Below, in pieces: positions 27,541 through 37,424 of a stretch of DNA of 64,000 nt. Origin of the DNA: Magnetospirillum sp. ME-1 (lineage in GTDB: Bacteria; Pseudomonadota; Alphaproteobacteria; Rhodospirillales; Magnetospirillaceae); NCBI RefSeq assembly GCF_002105535.1, contig NZ_CP015848.1, forward strand, positions 2,844,990 to 2,908,989, given 5' to 3'. The translations under genes were made by a program, and so were the position numbers. Below the pieces are notes generated by a model. That model had not been told where the DNA came from. It was given only the letters and a program-made list of their open reading frames with translations, and made no database searches. Numbering within the stretch: the stretch's first letter is position 1; each line of letters begins with the position of its first letter.

Positions 27541-29363
27541 GCCAATTCAAGCTGTTCGACAATCTGCCGGCCACCCTGGCGCAGATTTCCATCGAACCGG
27601 TGGCCATCGTGGCCTCGGTGCTTGCCGTCGCCGGTATCGCCATGGCCGGACGGGTCGTTTCCGGACGAGAGTCGCCGGCTGTCGCTTTCGCCGCGGGCAT
27701 GGGCGGATTCGTCACCATCGGAACGCTGGTGGGAGTGGCCGGTCTCGATCTGCGTCTGGCCCTGGCGGCATTGTTGCTCGTTGCCGTGGTGCGGGCCTGG
27801 CGGGATCGTCGCGACCTGTCCGCCTGGAGGCGGCTGTGCGGTCCCGTGCTGCTGATGCTGTTGCCGCTGCTGTTGCTTCTATCGGGGCGGCAGGGGTCGG
27901 AATGGGATGAATTCAGTCATTGGCTGCATGCCTTCCGCTACCTGGCCGTCAACCATGTCCTGCCCGGCGGGCCCGGCGTGCCGGTCATGGATTCGTGCTG
28001 CGCCGCCTATCCCTATGCCTGGCCCATGGTCGGTATGGCGGCCATGAGCCTTTCTGGCTTTTCCGAGGCGGTGCCGGCCCTGCTCAACACCTTGCTGCTG
28101 GGGCTGTTCGCCACTCTGCTTCTGGATCTGGCCGACGAGGACCGGCGGGGGGGAACGATCACACTGCCCGTTGCCGCCATCGCCGCGCTGGCCGCGACCC
28201 TGGCCTCGCCCACCTTCGTGGCCAAATTGGCCTTCTCGGCCTATGCTGACGTGCTGACCGCCTTCATGGCGTCCATCCTTCTGCTGACCGGGGAATCGGT
28301 CGCGGGCGATGACGGCGAGAGAGAGGGGGCATGGTCGAGAGCCCTGAGCTTCGGGTTGGCCGCCGCGGCCTTGATGGCCGCCAAGCCCGGCAATGCCGCG
28401 CTCTTTGGCTGCGCTCTGGGTGGAGCCATGGTGTTGTCCCTGCGAAACCACGGATGGCGTGGATTGCTGCGGCCGCACTGGCTGGCCATGGTGGCGCCGC
28501 CGCTTGTATGCCTGCTGGTCTGGCGCTGGCACGTGTCACGCTATCTCCAGGGACAGGAAATGGTCTTCCTGCCATTTGAAAAATGGCATGTGGCCCAGAT
28601 CGGCCAGATCCTGCTCGCCATGCTCGACGTCGCCGTGAACAAGGGCGGCCATTTCCTGCTGGGTTTCGTCATGGTGGGGTTGGGATTACTGGGATTGGTG
28701 CGGAACCGGGGGCGGCTGGACCGTCTGTGCGCCATGGCCGGCATGATGTTCGTCGGCTACAACCTGTTCCTGTTGATGACCTATGTGACGGTATTCGGAG
28801 ATTACGAGGCACTGCATGCCGCCTCGTTCTGGCGCTACAACACCCATATCGGTCTGGCGCTGATGCTGCCGGCAGCAATCCTCGGTGCCCGGCTGCTTCG
28901 TCATTTGGCCCGGCGATTTGCCTGGACCGGGGTTGCTGGTTGGGGGGTGGTTGGCTTTCTGGTCGTGGGGCCCGTGATCCTGGCGACACAAATTCGCTTT
29001 GACGCCGATCCCATGAAAGTTTTCCTGCGGCGTTCGCTGGCCGAGGCCGCAACCTTGATGCCCCCGGGGGCCAAGGCGGTGGTGATCGACCCCTTCGGCA
29101 GCGGGGTGAGCGCCATGTTCGCCACCTATGAATGGAGCGGAAGGGCCCGGCTGGACTCTTTTCAATCGGCTTTCAATTCCGAAATGCCTCGTGCCTGGTT
29201 GGCGCGCCAGCAGGCCGAGTGGGCTTTCGTCGCCTCGGGCCAGAGCCGGCTTGGGCTGCTGCCGGAGACCGCCGCCCAACTGATGCGCAGAGAGGGGACG
29301 GAGTGGGTGACGGTGCGTCAGTTCCCCTATCCCGGCAACCGCGTTCCCGAATCCTGGCCTTGA
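27537..29363 (+). CDS. large polytopic membrane protein, possible GT-C glycosyltransferase or polymerase
   Basis: A 608-residue protein with about 11-12 hydrophobic segments up to residue ~485. A soluble C-terminal tail of about 120 residues follows (begins near FDADPMKVFLRRSL), probably periplasmic. The layout of many spans plus a C-terminal extracytoplasmic part is seen in GT-C transferases and some O-antigen polymerases, but I see no diagnostic motif. It is the last gene of this plus-strand operon and overlaps the heptosyltransferase-like gene by ATGA. A polymerase role would fill a gap in the locus; this is inference. Confidence 0.65.
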   Translation: MSQFKLFDNLPATLAQISIEPVAIVASVLAVAGIAMAGRVVSGRESPAVAFAAGMGGFVTIGTLVGVAGLDLRLALAALLLVAVVRAWRDRRDLSAWRRLCGPVLLMLLPLLLLLSGRQGSEWDEFSHWLHAFRYLAVNHVLPGGPGVPVMDSCCAAYPYAWPMVGMAAMSLSGFSEAVPALLNTLLLGLFATLLLDLADEDRRGGTITLPVAAIAALAATLASPTFVAKLAFSAYADVLTAFMASILLLTGESVAGDDGEREGAWSRALSFGLAAAALMAAKPGNAALFGCALGGAMVLSLRNHGWRGLLRPHWLAMVAPPLVCLLVWRWHVSRYLQGQEMVFLPFEKWHVAQIGQILLAMLDVAVNKGGHFLLGFVMVGLGLLGLVRNRGRLDRLCAMAGMMFVGYNLFLLMTYVTVFGDYEALHAASFWRYNTHIGLALMLPAAILGARLLRHLARRFAWTGVAGWGVVGFLVVGPVILATQIRFDADPMKVFLRRSLAEAATLMPPGAKAVVIDPFGSGVSAMFATYEWSGRARLDSFQSAFNSEMPRAWLARQQAEWAFVASGQSRLGLLPETAAQLMRREGTEWVTVRQFPYPGNRVPESWP

Positions 29364-29367
29364 GGAC

Positions 29368-30624
29368 TTAACCCTCGATCCGTCCCGCTTCGGTCGGACC
29401 CTTGCCATCGACCACCAGGGTCAGCGCCTGGATGAACAGTTCCGCCTGGCGTTCGCGGGTATGGGCGGCGGCGGCGGCCAGGCTGTCGGCGGCCAGTTGC
29501 CGGCGCAGCCCCTCGTCGCTTTCCAGGCGGCGGGCCGCTTCGGCCAGGAGGTCGGGTTGGGCGGCCGGTACGAACAGACCGGCGCGGTCGGCCTCGACGA
29601 TGTGCGACGCCTCGCCCCTTGGCGCCACCAGCAACAGCGGCAAGCCCATGCCCATGGCCTCGAACATCTTGGACGGGATCACCTCGGCGAAGGCCGGGGA
29701 ATCCTTCAGATGGATCAGCGCCACGTCGCACAGAGACCACACGGCGGGCATGCGGTCCTTGGGCTGGGGCGGGCCGAACACCACGTTGGCCAGCCCGCGC
29801 CGCGCCGCCTCGTCCATCAGCATCTGGCGCTCGGCACCGTTGCCCACCAGCAGGAAGCGGATGCGATCATCCGCCTTCAGGCGTTCGGCGGCGTCCAGCA
29901 CGTTGATCAGGCCGTGGGCCATGCCGTGGGTTCCCACATAACCGATGACGAACTTTCCCCCCAGGCCCCATTCGGCCTCCAGCGCTTCGTCCCTGGGCCG
30001 CGGCGCGTAGCGGGGCAGGTCGACGCCGTTGATCACCACGGCGATCTTTTCGGCCGGGATGTCGCGGGCGATCAGGTCGGCCTTGAAGGCCCGCGTCAGC
30101 GCCACCACCGCCGCCGAGCGGCGATAGAGGAACAGCTCCAGCTTTTCCAGCCAGCGGATGGCCAGGCTGTCCTTCATGGCGCCCACGGCGGTGATGGAGC
30201 GTGGCCACAGATCGCCCAGTTCGAAGACGAAGGGGGTGCCGCGCATTCCGGCCAGCGCCCAACCGCCCACGGCGGCGAAGAATTGCGGACTGGTGGAGAC
30301 GACCACGTCGGGCTTCTTCTCGAACAGGCCGGCGACCACCGCCATGACCATGAACGAGACGAAATCCAGAATGCGCTTGGCGAAGCCTTCATTGGGGGCA
30401 ATGTAGGTTTTGACCCGGACAACCCGGACGCCGCCCATGTCCGAGACGTCCCGCCAGCGGTTTTTCCAGCCGGGGAACAGCTTGCCGCCGGGAAAGTTGG
30501 GGGCGCAGGTCAGTACCGTGACCTCGTGCCCATCCCGGATCCAGTAGGCGGCGCGCTCCGACACTCGCGTGGCGGCGGCATTGGTCTCGGGCGGGTAATT
30601 CTCGGTGAGGAACAGGATGCGCAT
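29368..30624 (-). CDS. WbuB-like family 4 glycosyltransferase
   Basis: A 418-residue protein beginning MRILFLTENYPPETNAAATR. FVFELGDLWPRSI and YVGTHGMAHGL identify the WbuB-type family (L-fucosamine or related N-acetylated deoxy-sugar transferases). The donor site is in PSKMFEAMGMGLPLLL. It converges with the membrane-protein gene (four bases between stops) and starts six bases after the rsmB stop, so it is co-transcribed with rsmB. In O-antigen loci WbuB acts on lipid-linked QuiNAc/FucNAc acceptors, consistent with the WbpM/WbpL-type genes here. Confidence 0.85.
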   Translation of the reverse strand: MRILFLTENYPPETNAAATRVSERAAYWIRDGHEVTVLTCAPNFPGGKLFPGWKNRWRDVSDMGGVRVVRVKTYIAPNEGFAKRILDFVSFMVMAVVAGLFEKKPDVVVSTSPQFFAAVGGWALAGMRGTPFVFELGDLWPRSITAVGAMKDSLAIRWLEKLELFLYRRSAAVVALTRAFKADLIARDIPAEKIAVVINGVDLPRYAPRPRDEALEAEWGLGGKFVIGYVGTHGMAHGLINVLDAAERLKADDRIRFLLVGNGAERQMLMDEAARRGLANVVFGPPQPKDRMPAVWSLCDVALIHLKDSPAFAEVIPSKMFEAMGMGLPLLLVAPRGEASHIVEADRAGLFVPAAQPDLLAEAARRLESDEGLRRQLAADSLAAAAAHTRERQAELFIQALTLVVDGKGPTEAGRIEG

Positions 30625-30630
30625 GACGGC

Positions 30631-31923
30631 TCAGACCTTCCGCAGCCTGGCGGCGAAGAAGGCATCCATGCCGCCCAGTCCACCGAGATGGCAGGGCAGG
30701 GTGCGCAGATCGCCCTCGGGCGTGATCAGTTCGGCCATGCCGCCCACCTCCTCGGCACCGATGGCGACGCGCTCGATCGGTGCGCCTTCGGCCAGGAGGG
30801 CGGCGATCTGGTCCGGCCCCTCCTCGGGCTCCAGCGAGCAGGTGCAGTAGACCAGCAGGCCGCCGGGCTTGAGCATGCCCAGGGCGGCGCGCAGCAGGCG
30901 GGCCTGGACCCCGGCCAGCTTCATCACCTCGGCCGGGTTTTTGTGCCGCGCCACGTCGGGGTGGCGGCGCAGCGTGCCGGTGGCCGAGCAGGGCGCGTCC
31001 AAAAGGACGGCGTCGAAGGGTTCAGGCGGAATCCATGCCCCGGCATCCGCCTCAACCACGTTTGCAGTCAGGCCCAGGCGGCGCAGGTTGTCGGTGAAGC
31101 GCTTCAGCCGCTTTGCCGAGCGGTCCAGCGCCGTCAGCTTGGCCCCGGCCACCGCCAGCTGCAGCGCCTTGCCGCCCGGTGCGGCGCACAAATCGGCCAC
31201 CCTTTGGCCGCGGACATCGCCCAGCAGGCGGGCGGGCAGGGCGGCGGCGGCGTCTTGCACCCACCACTTGCCCTCGTCGAAGCCCGGCAGCCCGACTACG
31301 GCGCCGCCGCCGGACCGGCGCAGCGAGCCGGTAGGCAGGATCGACGCCTCCAAACGCTCGGCCCAGGCGGCAGGATCTGCGGCGACCGAGATGTCAACCG
31401 GCGCCTCGACCAGATGGGCGGCGGCAATGGCCCGTGCGATGTCCTCGCCATAGGCTCTGGCCCACGAGCGCCACAGCCATTCGGGCGTGTTGAGCAGTTC
31501 GGCGTCCTGGGCGGCGATCAGGTCGCGGCCCTCGCGGTCCAGTCGGCGCAGCACGGCGTTCAAGAGCTTGGCGAAACCGGCCTGGGTGCCGCCCTTGACC
31601 AGATCGACGGTGGTGGAAATGGCGGCGTGGGGCGCCACGTCCAGGAACAGCAGCTGGCAGATGCCAAGGCGCAGAGCATGTTCGGCCCAGGCGGCGCCGG
31701 CCCGCATGGGCTTGTCCAGGCAGTGCTCGATCAGGGAATCGATCTGGCCCAGGCGCCGCAAAGTGGTGCCCAGCAGCATGCGGACAAATCCCCGGTCGCG
31801 CTCATCCAGCGGCGACAGGCGGGGATCATCCAGCACCTCGTCAAGCAGGCGCCCCTTGTCGAGCACCATGGACAACAGATCGACCGCGATGGCGCGCGGA
31901 GAGGAGGGTTTGACTCGCTTCAT
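30631..31923 (-). CDS. rsmB: 16S rRNA (cytosine-C5) methyltransferase RsmB-type
   Basis: A 430-residue protein. The N-terminal NusB-like RNA-binding domain covers about 1-135. The methyltransferase domain has VADLCAAPGGKALQL for SAM binding, DAPCSATGTLRRHPD, and the catalytic cysteine in YCTCSLEPEEG. RsmB/Sun methylates C967 of 16S rRNA. The start at 31923 (GGGTAAGGG upstream) gives the normal RsmB length; the same frame stays open far upstream, antisense to asnB, but that part is non-coding shadow. A housekeeping gene lodged between polysaccharide genes. Confidence 0.9.
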   Translation of the reverse strand: MKRVKPSSPRAIAVDLLSMVLDKGRLLDEVLDDPRLSPLDERDRGFVRMLLGTTLRRLGQIDSLIEHCLDKPMRAGAAWAEHALRLGICQLLFLDVAPHAAISTTVDLVKGGTQAGFAKLLNAVLRRLDREGRDLIAAQDAELLNTPEWLWRSWARAYGEDIARAIAAAHLVEAPVDISVAADPAAWAERLEASILPTGSLRRSGGGAVVGLPGFDEGKWWVQDAAAALPARLLGDVRGQRVADLCAAPGGKALQLAVAGAKLTALDRSAKRLKRFTDNLRRLGLTANVVEADAGAWIPPEPFDAVLLDAPCSATGTLRRHPDVARHKNPAEVMKLAGVQARLLRAALGMLKPGGLLVYCTCSLEPEEGPDQIAALLAEGAPIERVAIGAEEVGGMAELITPEGDLRTLPCHLGGLGGMDAFFAARLRKV

Positions 31924-32025
31924 GGGGCAACCCTTACCCCATAGTTGGGTCCAGGGCAAATGGTGGCCGCTTGCGGCCCGGGTCGGGCTGCTGTACATCG
32001 GACCGGCAGCAAGGGGAACCAGGGG

Positions 32026-33924
32026 ATGTGCGGAATCGCGGGCATCGTCGCCGACCGGCCGGTCAATCCCCGGGCCGTGACGGTTATGACGGATCGGATC
32101 GATCATCGCGGTCCCGACGACCAGGGGCAGTGGTCTGCCGCCGACGGCAAGGCCGTGCTGGGCCACCGGCGGCTGTCCATCCTCGATACCTCCGCCGCCG
32201 GGCACCAGCCCATGGAGCGCGACGGGCTGGTCACTGTCTTCAACGGCGAGATCTATAATTTTCTCGAGCTTCGGGCCGAGCTGGCCGCCCTGGGTGAGGC
32301 GTTCCGCACCAACAGCGATACCGAGGTGATCCTGGCCGCCTATGGGCGCTGGGGGACCGAGTGCTTCGCCCGCTTCAACGGCATGTTCGCCCTGGCCATC
32401 CTTGATGCACGGCGTAAGGTTCTGGTCTGCGCCCGTGACCGATTCGGCGAGAAGCCCTTCCTGTTCGCGGTTCGTCCCGGCCTGTTCGCCTTCGCCTCGG
32501 AATACAAGGCGCTGCTGGCTCTGGACGAGGTGGGGCTTGATTTCGATCCGCTGCCGCTCCTGCGCTTCGCCCATCGTCCCGCCACCGGCCTGGACGACCA
32601 GCGCGCCACCCTGTTTCCCGCCATCCTCCAACTGCTGCCGGGCGAGCGATTGGAGCTGGACCTCGGAACCCTGGACTGGCGCATCGACCGCTATTGGAGC
32701 CTGGAGCGCGACCCGGGTCTTTCCAGCCTCGGCATGGACGAGGCGGCGGCGCGCTTGCGCGATCTGCTGACCGATTCGGTGCGGCTGCGGCTGCGCTCCG
32801 ACGTTGCCGTGGGCTCGTGCCTGTCGGGGGGGCTGGATTCCGGCTCGATCATCATGCTGGCCCGGCGCCTGCTGGGGGATGGCGCACCCTACCACGTCTT
32901 TACCGGCCGTTTTCCCGGCACCAAGGCCGACGAGTGGGAGTACGCCCGCCACACGGCCGAGGCGGCGGGCGCCATCGTCCATCAGGTGGAGCCCACGGCC
33001 GCCGGGCTGCTGGCCGACCTGCCCGACTTCCTGTGGGCCAACGAGCTGCCGGTGGGCAGCGCCAGCCAGTACGCCCAGTCCTGCGTTTTCCGCCTGGCCA
33101 AGGAGAACGGCGTCACCGTGCTGCTGGACGGTCAGGGCGCCGACGAGGTGCTGGGCGGTTACGAGCAGTATTTCGCCCGCTATCTGGCGGGATTGCCGGC
33201 AGCCGAACGAAGCACGGAGGAGGAGGCCATCCGCGCCCGCTATCCCGGCGCGCTCGACACCCCGCGCCAGGCCCTGTCCAAGGCCCTGCCCCCCCGTTTG
33301 CGCCACTGGCTGGCGGGGCTGAGCGGCAAGGGCAGCGACCTGCTGTTCGGCCTTGCCCCCGATCTCGCCCTTCGGGTGGCCGAGGCCAATGCCCCGCCGC
33401 CGGTTCCCGCCGGCTGGTCGCCCCTGGCGGCCGAGCTGGCCCGGGATTCGTTCCAGACCCATCTGCCGGTGCTGCTGCGCTATGGCGACCGCAATTCCAT
33501 GGCGCACTCGCGCGAGGTGCGACTGCCGTTCTGCGACCACCGTATCGCCGAGTTCGCCCTGTCCCTGGACCCTGCGCTGCTGATGGGCGAGGCCCAGACC
33601 AAGCGGCTGCTGCGCCAGGCCATGAAGGGAATCCTGCCCGAGCCGGTGCGCACCCGCTGGAACAAGCAGGGATTCCTGCCGCCCCAGGACCTGTGGTTCG
33701 GACAAGGCCTGATCGACGAGGCGGAAAGGGTGATCGAAGACCCCGCCTTCGCCGCCGCCGGCTGGTGGAACGTCGGCTGGTGGCGCTCGGCGCTGCGGCG
33801 CTTTCGGGCGGGCGAGACCCATCTGGGCTGGGTGCTGTGGCGGCCCTTGATGATCGAGGGCTGGCGCCGCCATTTCCTCGCTCGCGTCGCCGCCGGGCCC
33901 AGGCTGCCGGCGGTGTCGCCATGA
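32026..33924 (+). CDS. asnB: asparagine synthase (glutamine-hydrolysing) family amidotransferase, second copy
   Basis: A 632-residue protein beginning MCGIAGIVADRP. Cys2 is the glutaminase nucleophile and SGGLDS lies at 267-272, exactly the spacing found in the homologue at 3.4 kb. The two differ strongly over the synthetase domain, so they are distinct paralogues with probably different acceptors. AGGGGAACCAGGGG precedes the ATG. It overlaps the next glycosyltransferase by ATGA, tying it to polymer synthesis rather than to amino-acid supply (inference). Confidence 0.9.
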   Translation: MCGIAGIVADRPVNPRAVTVMTDRIDHRGPDDQGQWSAADGKAVLGHRRLSILDTSAAGHQPMERDGLVTVFNGEIYNFLELRAELAALGEAFRTNSDTEVILAAYGRWGTECFARFNGMFALAILDARRKVLVCARDRFGEKPFLFAVRPGLFAFASEYKALLALDEVGLDFDPLPLLRFAHRPATGLDDQRATLFPAILQLLPGERLELDLGTLDWRIDRYWSLERDPGLSSLGMDEAAARLRDLLTDSVRLRLRSDVAVGSCLSGGLDSGSIIMLARRLLGDGAPYHVFTGRFPGTKADEWEYARHTAEAAGAIVHQVEPTAAGLLADLPDFLWANELPVGSASQYAQSCVFRLAKENGVTVLLDGQGADEVLGGYEQYFARYLAGLPAAERSTEEEAIRARYPGALDTPRQALSKALPPRLRHWLAGLSGKGSDLLFGLAPDLALRVAEANAPPPVPAGWSPLAAELARDSFQTHLPVLLRYGDRNSMAHSREVRLPFCDHRIAEFALSLDPALLMGEAQTKRLLRQAMKGILPEPVRTRWNKQGFLPPQDLWFGQGLIDEAERVIEDPAFAAAGWWNVGWWRSALRRFRAGETHLGWVLWRPLMIEGWRRHFLARVAAGPRLPAVSP

Positions 33925-35126
33925 GGCTGGCGCTGGTCAACCACCTGCATCCCGAGTCCCCCCTGGTGGGGGCGACCCGCCTGCGCGAATTCGCCCGCGC
34001 CCTGGCCGGGCGGGGTCATCAGGTGGTGCTGCTGACCGAGGCCATGGCCGGTGCCGCGCCCCCCGACGAGCCCGCATCCCTGGCGGCGAGGCTGGAGGGG
34101 CATGACTGGACCGCGCCGCTGATGGTCTCGGCCCGCCCCTGTCGGCTGCCGTTGCTGGAGTCCCTGCGCCAGGGCCGTCTGCCCCGGCCGGTCCGCGCCG
34201 TCCTCATCGCCGGGCTGTATCTGGGGCGCGGCGGAGTCTTTCCCGATTGGAGCCTGGGAACCGCACCGCTGCTGCCGGTTCTCGCCCGCCGCTTCCGTCC
34301 CCAGGCGGTGTGGGGCACGTTCGGCAACACCGACGCCTGGATCATCGCCCGCGAACTGGCCGCCCTGGCCGGCTGTCCCTGGGTCATGGACGTCAAGGAC
34401 AAGTGGGATGCCTTCATCCCGGCGCTGTTCCGCTCGTATCTGGCCCGGCGGTTCGGCGACGCGGCGGCCATGACGGCGCTGGCCCGCTCGTATCTCGACC
34501 ATATGCGGCCGCGCTTTTCGTGTCCGGGACATGTGGTCTACAGCGGCGTATCCCGATCCCTGCTGGCCGAGAGCACGACGGGCGAGGCCGAGGACCGGCT
34601 GACGCTCTCGGGCAGCACGTATTCCGCCGACACTCTGGCGGCGCTGATGGCGGGCATCGCCGGCGCGGTGCGGCCGGGCACGATCTTCACCTATGCCGGG
34701 GCCGATCACCGGGCGGTGGCCGAGGCGGCGCGGAATCTGCCCTGTGTTGTTGATATCCGGGGGCAGCTGCCCCTGGATGAACTGGTGACGTTGCAGCGCC
34801 GCTCCTTCGCCAACCTGTATTGCTGCGTCGGCGACCACGACCGCTTTCACCACAAGCTGATCGAGTTGCTGTGCGTCGGTCGCCCCATTGTCTGCCTGCC
34901 GCCCGACGGGCCGGAGGCGGAGGGCATCGCGCGCGCGACGGCGGGAGTCTTCACCGGCTGCTCCACCCCGGACGAGGTGGCGCGCGCCCTAGGCGCTGCC
35001 TGGGAGCATCGGTCGCAACCGGTCGAGGGCGACCGCGACCGGCTTGCCGCCTTTGGCTGGGACGGTCAGGCCGCCATCCTGGAAAAGGTGCTGGCCGGGA
35101 TCCTCAGCCGCCGATCTTGCCCTTGA
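33921..35126 (+). CDS. glycosyltransferase, GT-B fold (family 4-like)
   Basis: A 401-residue protein. [42 protein letters not shown] N-terminal features (split acceptor-domain loop and a Rossmann strand) and a late donor half with [21 protein letters not shown] support GT-B. The classic E-x7-E is not clear, so it is a divergent member. The start overlaps the asnB stop. The last 23 bases overlap the convergent UDP-glucuronate decarboxylase gene. Confidence 0.7.
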   Translation: MRLALVNHLHPESPLVGATRLREFARALAGRGHQVVLLTEAMAGAAPPDEPASLAARLEGHDWTAPLMVSARPCRLPLLESLRQGRLPRPVRAVLIAGLYLGRGGVFPDWSLGTAPLLPVLARRFRPQAVWGTFGNTDAWIIARELAALAGCPWVMDVKDKWDAFIPALFRSYLARRFGDAAAMTALARSYLDHMRPRFSCPGHVVYSGVSRSLLAESTTGEAEDRLTLSGSTYSADTLAALMAGIAGAVRPGTIFTYAGADHRAVAEAARNLPCVVDIRGQLPLDELVTLQRRSFANLYCCVGDHDRFHHKLIELLCVGRPIVCLPPDGPEAEGIARATAGVFTGCSTPDEVARALGAAWEHRSQPVEGDRDRLAAFGWDGQAAILEKVLAGILSRRSCP

Positions 35127-36057
35127 AATAGGCGATGGTCTTTTCCAGGCCGGCTTCCAGCACCACCTTGGGTTCCCAATCGTTCAGCACCGCCTTGGCC
35201 TGGGTGATGTCCGGCTTCCTTTGCAGGGGATCGTCGGCGGGCAGGGGCTTGTAGACGATCTCGGACTTGGCGCCGGTCATCTTGACCACCAGTTCGGCCA
35301 GCTGGCGGATGGTCATCTCGCGCGGGTTGCCCAGGTTGATGGGACCGGTGATGTCGTCGGGGCTGTTCATCAGGCGGATGAAGCCCTCGATCAGGTCGTC
35401 CACATAGCAGAACGAGCGGGTCTGGCTGCCGTCGCCGTAAAGGGTGATGGGCTGGCCCTGAAGCGCCTGCATGATGAAGTTGGACACCACGCGGCCGTCG
35501 TCGGGATGCATGCGCGGACCGTAGGTGTTGAAGATGCGCGCCACCTTGATGCGCAGCTTGTGCTGGCGCCAGTAATCGAAGAACAGCGTCTCGGCGCAGC
35601 GCTTGCCCTCGTCGTAGCAGGCCCGCGGGCCGATGGGATTGACGTTGCCGCGATAGCTTTCCGGCTGGGGATGGATGTCCGGGTCGCCATAGACCTCGGA
35701 GGTGGAGGACTGGAAGATCTTTGCCCCCACGCGCTTGGCCAGGCCCAGCATGTTGATGGCGCCGTGTACCGAGGTCTTGGTGGTCTGGACGGGATCGCGC
35801 TGGTAGTGGATGGGCGACGCCGGGCAGGCCAGGTTGAAGATCTCGTCCACCTCCACGTACAGCGGAAAGGTGACGTCGTGGCGCATCATCTCGAAATAGG
35901 GATTGTCGAGCAGATGGGCGATGTTGGCCTTGGTGCCGGTGAAGAAGTTATCGACGCACAGTACGTCGCATCCTTCGGCCAGCAGCCGCTCGCAGAGGTG
36001 GGAGCCGAGGAAACCGGCGCCGCCGGTGACCAGAACCCGCTTGCGGTCATACTTCAT
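35104..36057 (-). CDS. UDP-glucuronate decarboxylase (UDP-xylose synthase)-type SDR
   Basis: A 317-residue extended SDR. It has [16 protein letters not shown] near 12-27, [20 protein letters not shown] and the catalytic YDEGKR; this combination ([16 protein letters not shown]) is typical of UXS, which converts UDP-GlcA to UDP-Xyl through a 4-keto intermediate. GGAAAGGGG lies before the ATG at 36057; a start 18 bases earlier is possible. It would supply UDP-xylose (or the 4-keto-pentose) to the glycosyltransferases around it. Confidence 0.88.
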   Translation of the reverse strand: MKYDRKRVLVTGGAGFLGSHLCERLLAEGCDVLCVDNFFTGTKANIAHLLDNPYFEMMRHDVTFPLYVEVDEIFNLACPASPIHYQRDPVQTTKTSVHGAINMLGLAKRVGAKIFQSSTSEVYGDPDIHPQPESYRGNVNPIGPRACYDEGKRCAETLFFDYWRQHKLRIKVARIFNTYGPRMHPDDGRVVSNFIMQALQGQPITLYGDGSQTRSFCYVDDLIEGFIRLMNSPDDITGPINLGNPREMTIRQLAELVVKMTGAKSEIVYKPLPADDPLQRKPDITQAKAVLNDWEPKVVLEAGLEKTIAYFKGKIGG

Positions 36058-36096
36058 GACGTCCCCTTTCCGCATTCCGCGGCATGTAGTCCCGAA

Positions 36097-37137
36097 CTAT
36101 CCCAGCCTTCCGATACGCTCGAACTCGGCCGCCGCCTGGTCCCAGCCCCATGACCGCTGCCGCTTCAGGCAGGTCCGGTGCAGGCGCCGCCACACCGCAT
36201 CGTCGGTGAGAATCTCCACAGCATGACGCACAAAGGTTTCATCATCCTTCACGCACCAGCCGGTTTCGTCTTCGATCACCCGCTCGCGCATGCAGGCGAT
36301 GTCTTGCAGCACGGCGGGCACGCCCATGGCCTGGGCTTCGGCCACCGCCGAGCAGAAGGTCTCGCCGATGTCGCCGCGATAAAGCAGCGCACGGGCGGCG
36401 GCCAACTCGCCGACCAGCTGGGTCTTCGGCACCGGGCCGCGCAGGATCACGCCTTGGGCGGCCATGGCGGCGGCCTTGTCCAGCACCACCCCCATGCGGT
36501 CGGCCTTAGCCGCCCCCGCCGCGCCATAGGTGGCGGTGCCGGCGAAGACGTGCAGCTCGGCATTGGGCACCGCCGGGCGGATGCGCCGCTCCCACAGATC
36601 CAGCAGCCAGTCGAGCGAGCGCATGGGATTGGAGGTGAAGACCACCCGGGGCGGCGGCGGCTCGGCACGTTCCGTCGCGTGGCAGAACAGGTCGGTGAGG
36701 CCGTAAGCCACGGTTTCCCGCCCGCCGGCCATGGCATAGGAGGGATAGGTGGAGGCGTGGCTGGCCCCTGAAAAGACGATCACCGGCAGACGCAACGCCA
36801 GCTTCCACTGATAGCGCCACTTCATCAGGTAGCCGGCGGGATTGTGAATCCAGAAGATGGTGCGCCGGGCGCCCGGGCACAGGCGGATCAGCTTGTCGCC
36901 GCGATTGGCGATGTAGAGGTCGGCGCGATCGGGCACGCCCTGGGACAAGGGCCGCCAGGTGACGCCCCGGTGGACCTTCTCCGCCTCGCACTTGTTGCAG
37001 ACCAGCACGTCGTGGCCGCGCGCGGCGAGCGCGTTGGCCATCTCGATGAACGAGGTCTCGGCGCCGCCCAGAGGCCGTTCCTCCAGCGTCGCGCCGTCGA
37101 AGGTGATGCCGTCATCGGTCATGACGATGCGGGCCAT
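36097..37137 (-). CDS. glycosyltransferase, GT-B fold
   Basis: A 346-residue protein. LGGAETSFIEMANALAARGHDV forms the acceptor-domain loop, RVVFTSNPMRSLDWLLDLW opens the donor domain, and CSAVAEAQAMGVPAVLQ carries the donor-site helix. It lies 39 bases upstream of the UXS gene on the same strand and five bases downstream of a toxin gene, so a toxin-antitoxin pair now separates it from the other minus-strand glycosyltransferases. Donor unknown. Confidence 0.8.
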   Translation of the reverse strand: MARIVMTDDGITFDGATLEERPLGGAETSFIEMANALAARGHDVLVCNKCEAEKVHRGVTWRPLSQGVPDRADLYIANRGDKLIRLCPGARRTIFWIHNPAGYLMKWRYQWKLALRLPVIVFSGASHASTYPSYAMAGGRETVAYGLTDLFCHATERAEPPPPRVVFTSNPMRSLDWLLDLWERRIRPAVPNAELHVFAGTATYGAAGAAKADRMGVVLDKAAAMAAQGVILRGPVPKTQLVGELAAARALLYRGDIGETFCSAVAEAQAMGVPAVLQDIACMRERVIEDETGWCVKDDETFVRHAVEILTDDAVWRRLHRTCLKRQRSWGWDQAAAEFERIGRLG

Positions 37138-37142
37138 GGGGG

Positions 37143-37424
37143 TTATTCCTTTGGTTCGGCCTGACGGCCGTGGCGGATGTCGATGATTTCCGGCGTTCCG
37201 CCCTTGGTTCGGACGGTCAACACATAGGGGCCAACCACCAGTCGCCGGGTGTCGGGAATGAGGCCGGGCGATCCGATATTGGGATGCTCGGCCAGGGTCT
37301 TGCGGGCGACACGGATCATGGAAACGATCTTGCGGGCGGCCTTATCGTTGTGTTGCGCGATATAGGCGGTTTCACGCCGCAGATAGTCGATGACCGAAGG
37401 TGAAAGGGTGGCGAGTCTAGGCAA
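37143..37424 (-). CDS. parE: ParE/RelE-family toxin
   Basis: A 93-residue protein with the short alpha/beta RelE-ParE fold pattern: IDYLRRETAYIAQHNDKAARKI, LAEHPNIGSPGLIPDTRRLVV, and YVLTVRTKGGTPEIIDIRHGRQ at the end, where the final strand IIDIRHGRQ is the family's signature. Family members poison gyrase (ParE) or cleave mRNA on the ribosome (RelE); which applies is unclear. The gene overlaps its upstream antitoxin by eight bases, the standard order. Confidence 0.85.
   Translation of the reverse strand: MPRLATLSPSVIDYLRRETAYIAQHNDKAARKIVSMIRVARKTLAEHPNIGSPGLIPDTRRLVVGPYVLTVRTKGGTPEIIDIRHGRQAEPKE

Noticed and set aside
31924..33873. Upstream in-frame extension of rsmB by about 650 codons
   Set aside because: The extension is antisense to the second asnB gene and shows no protein family; RsmB starts normally at 31923.
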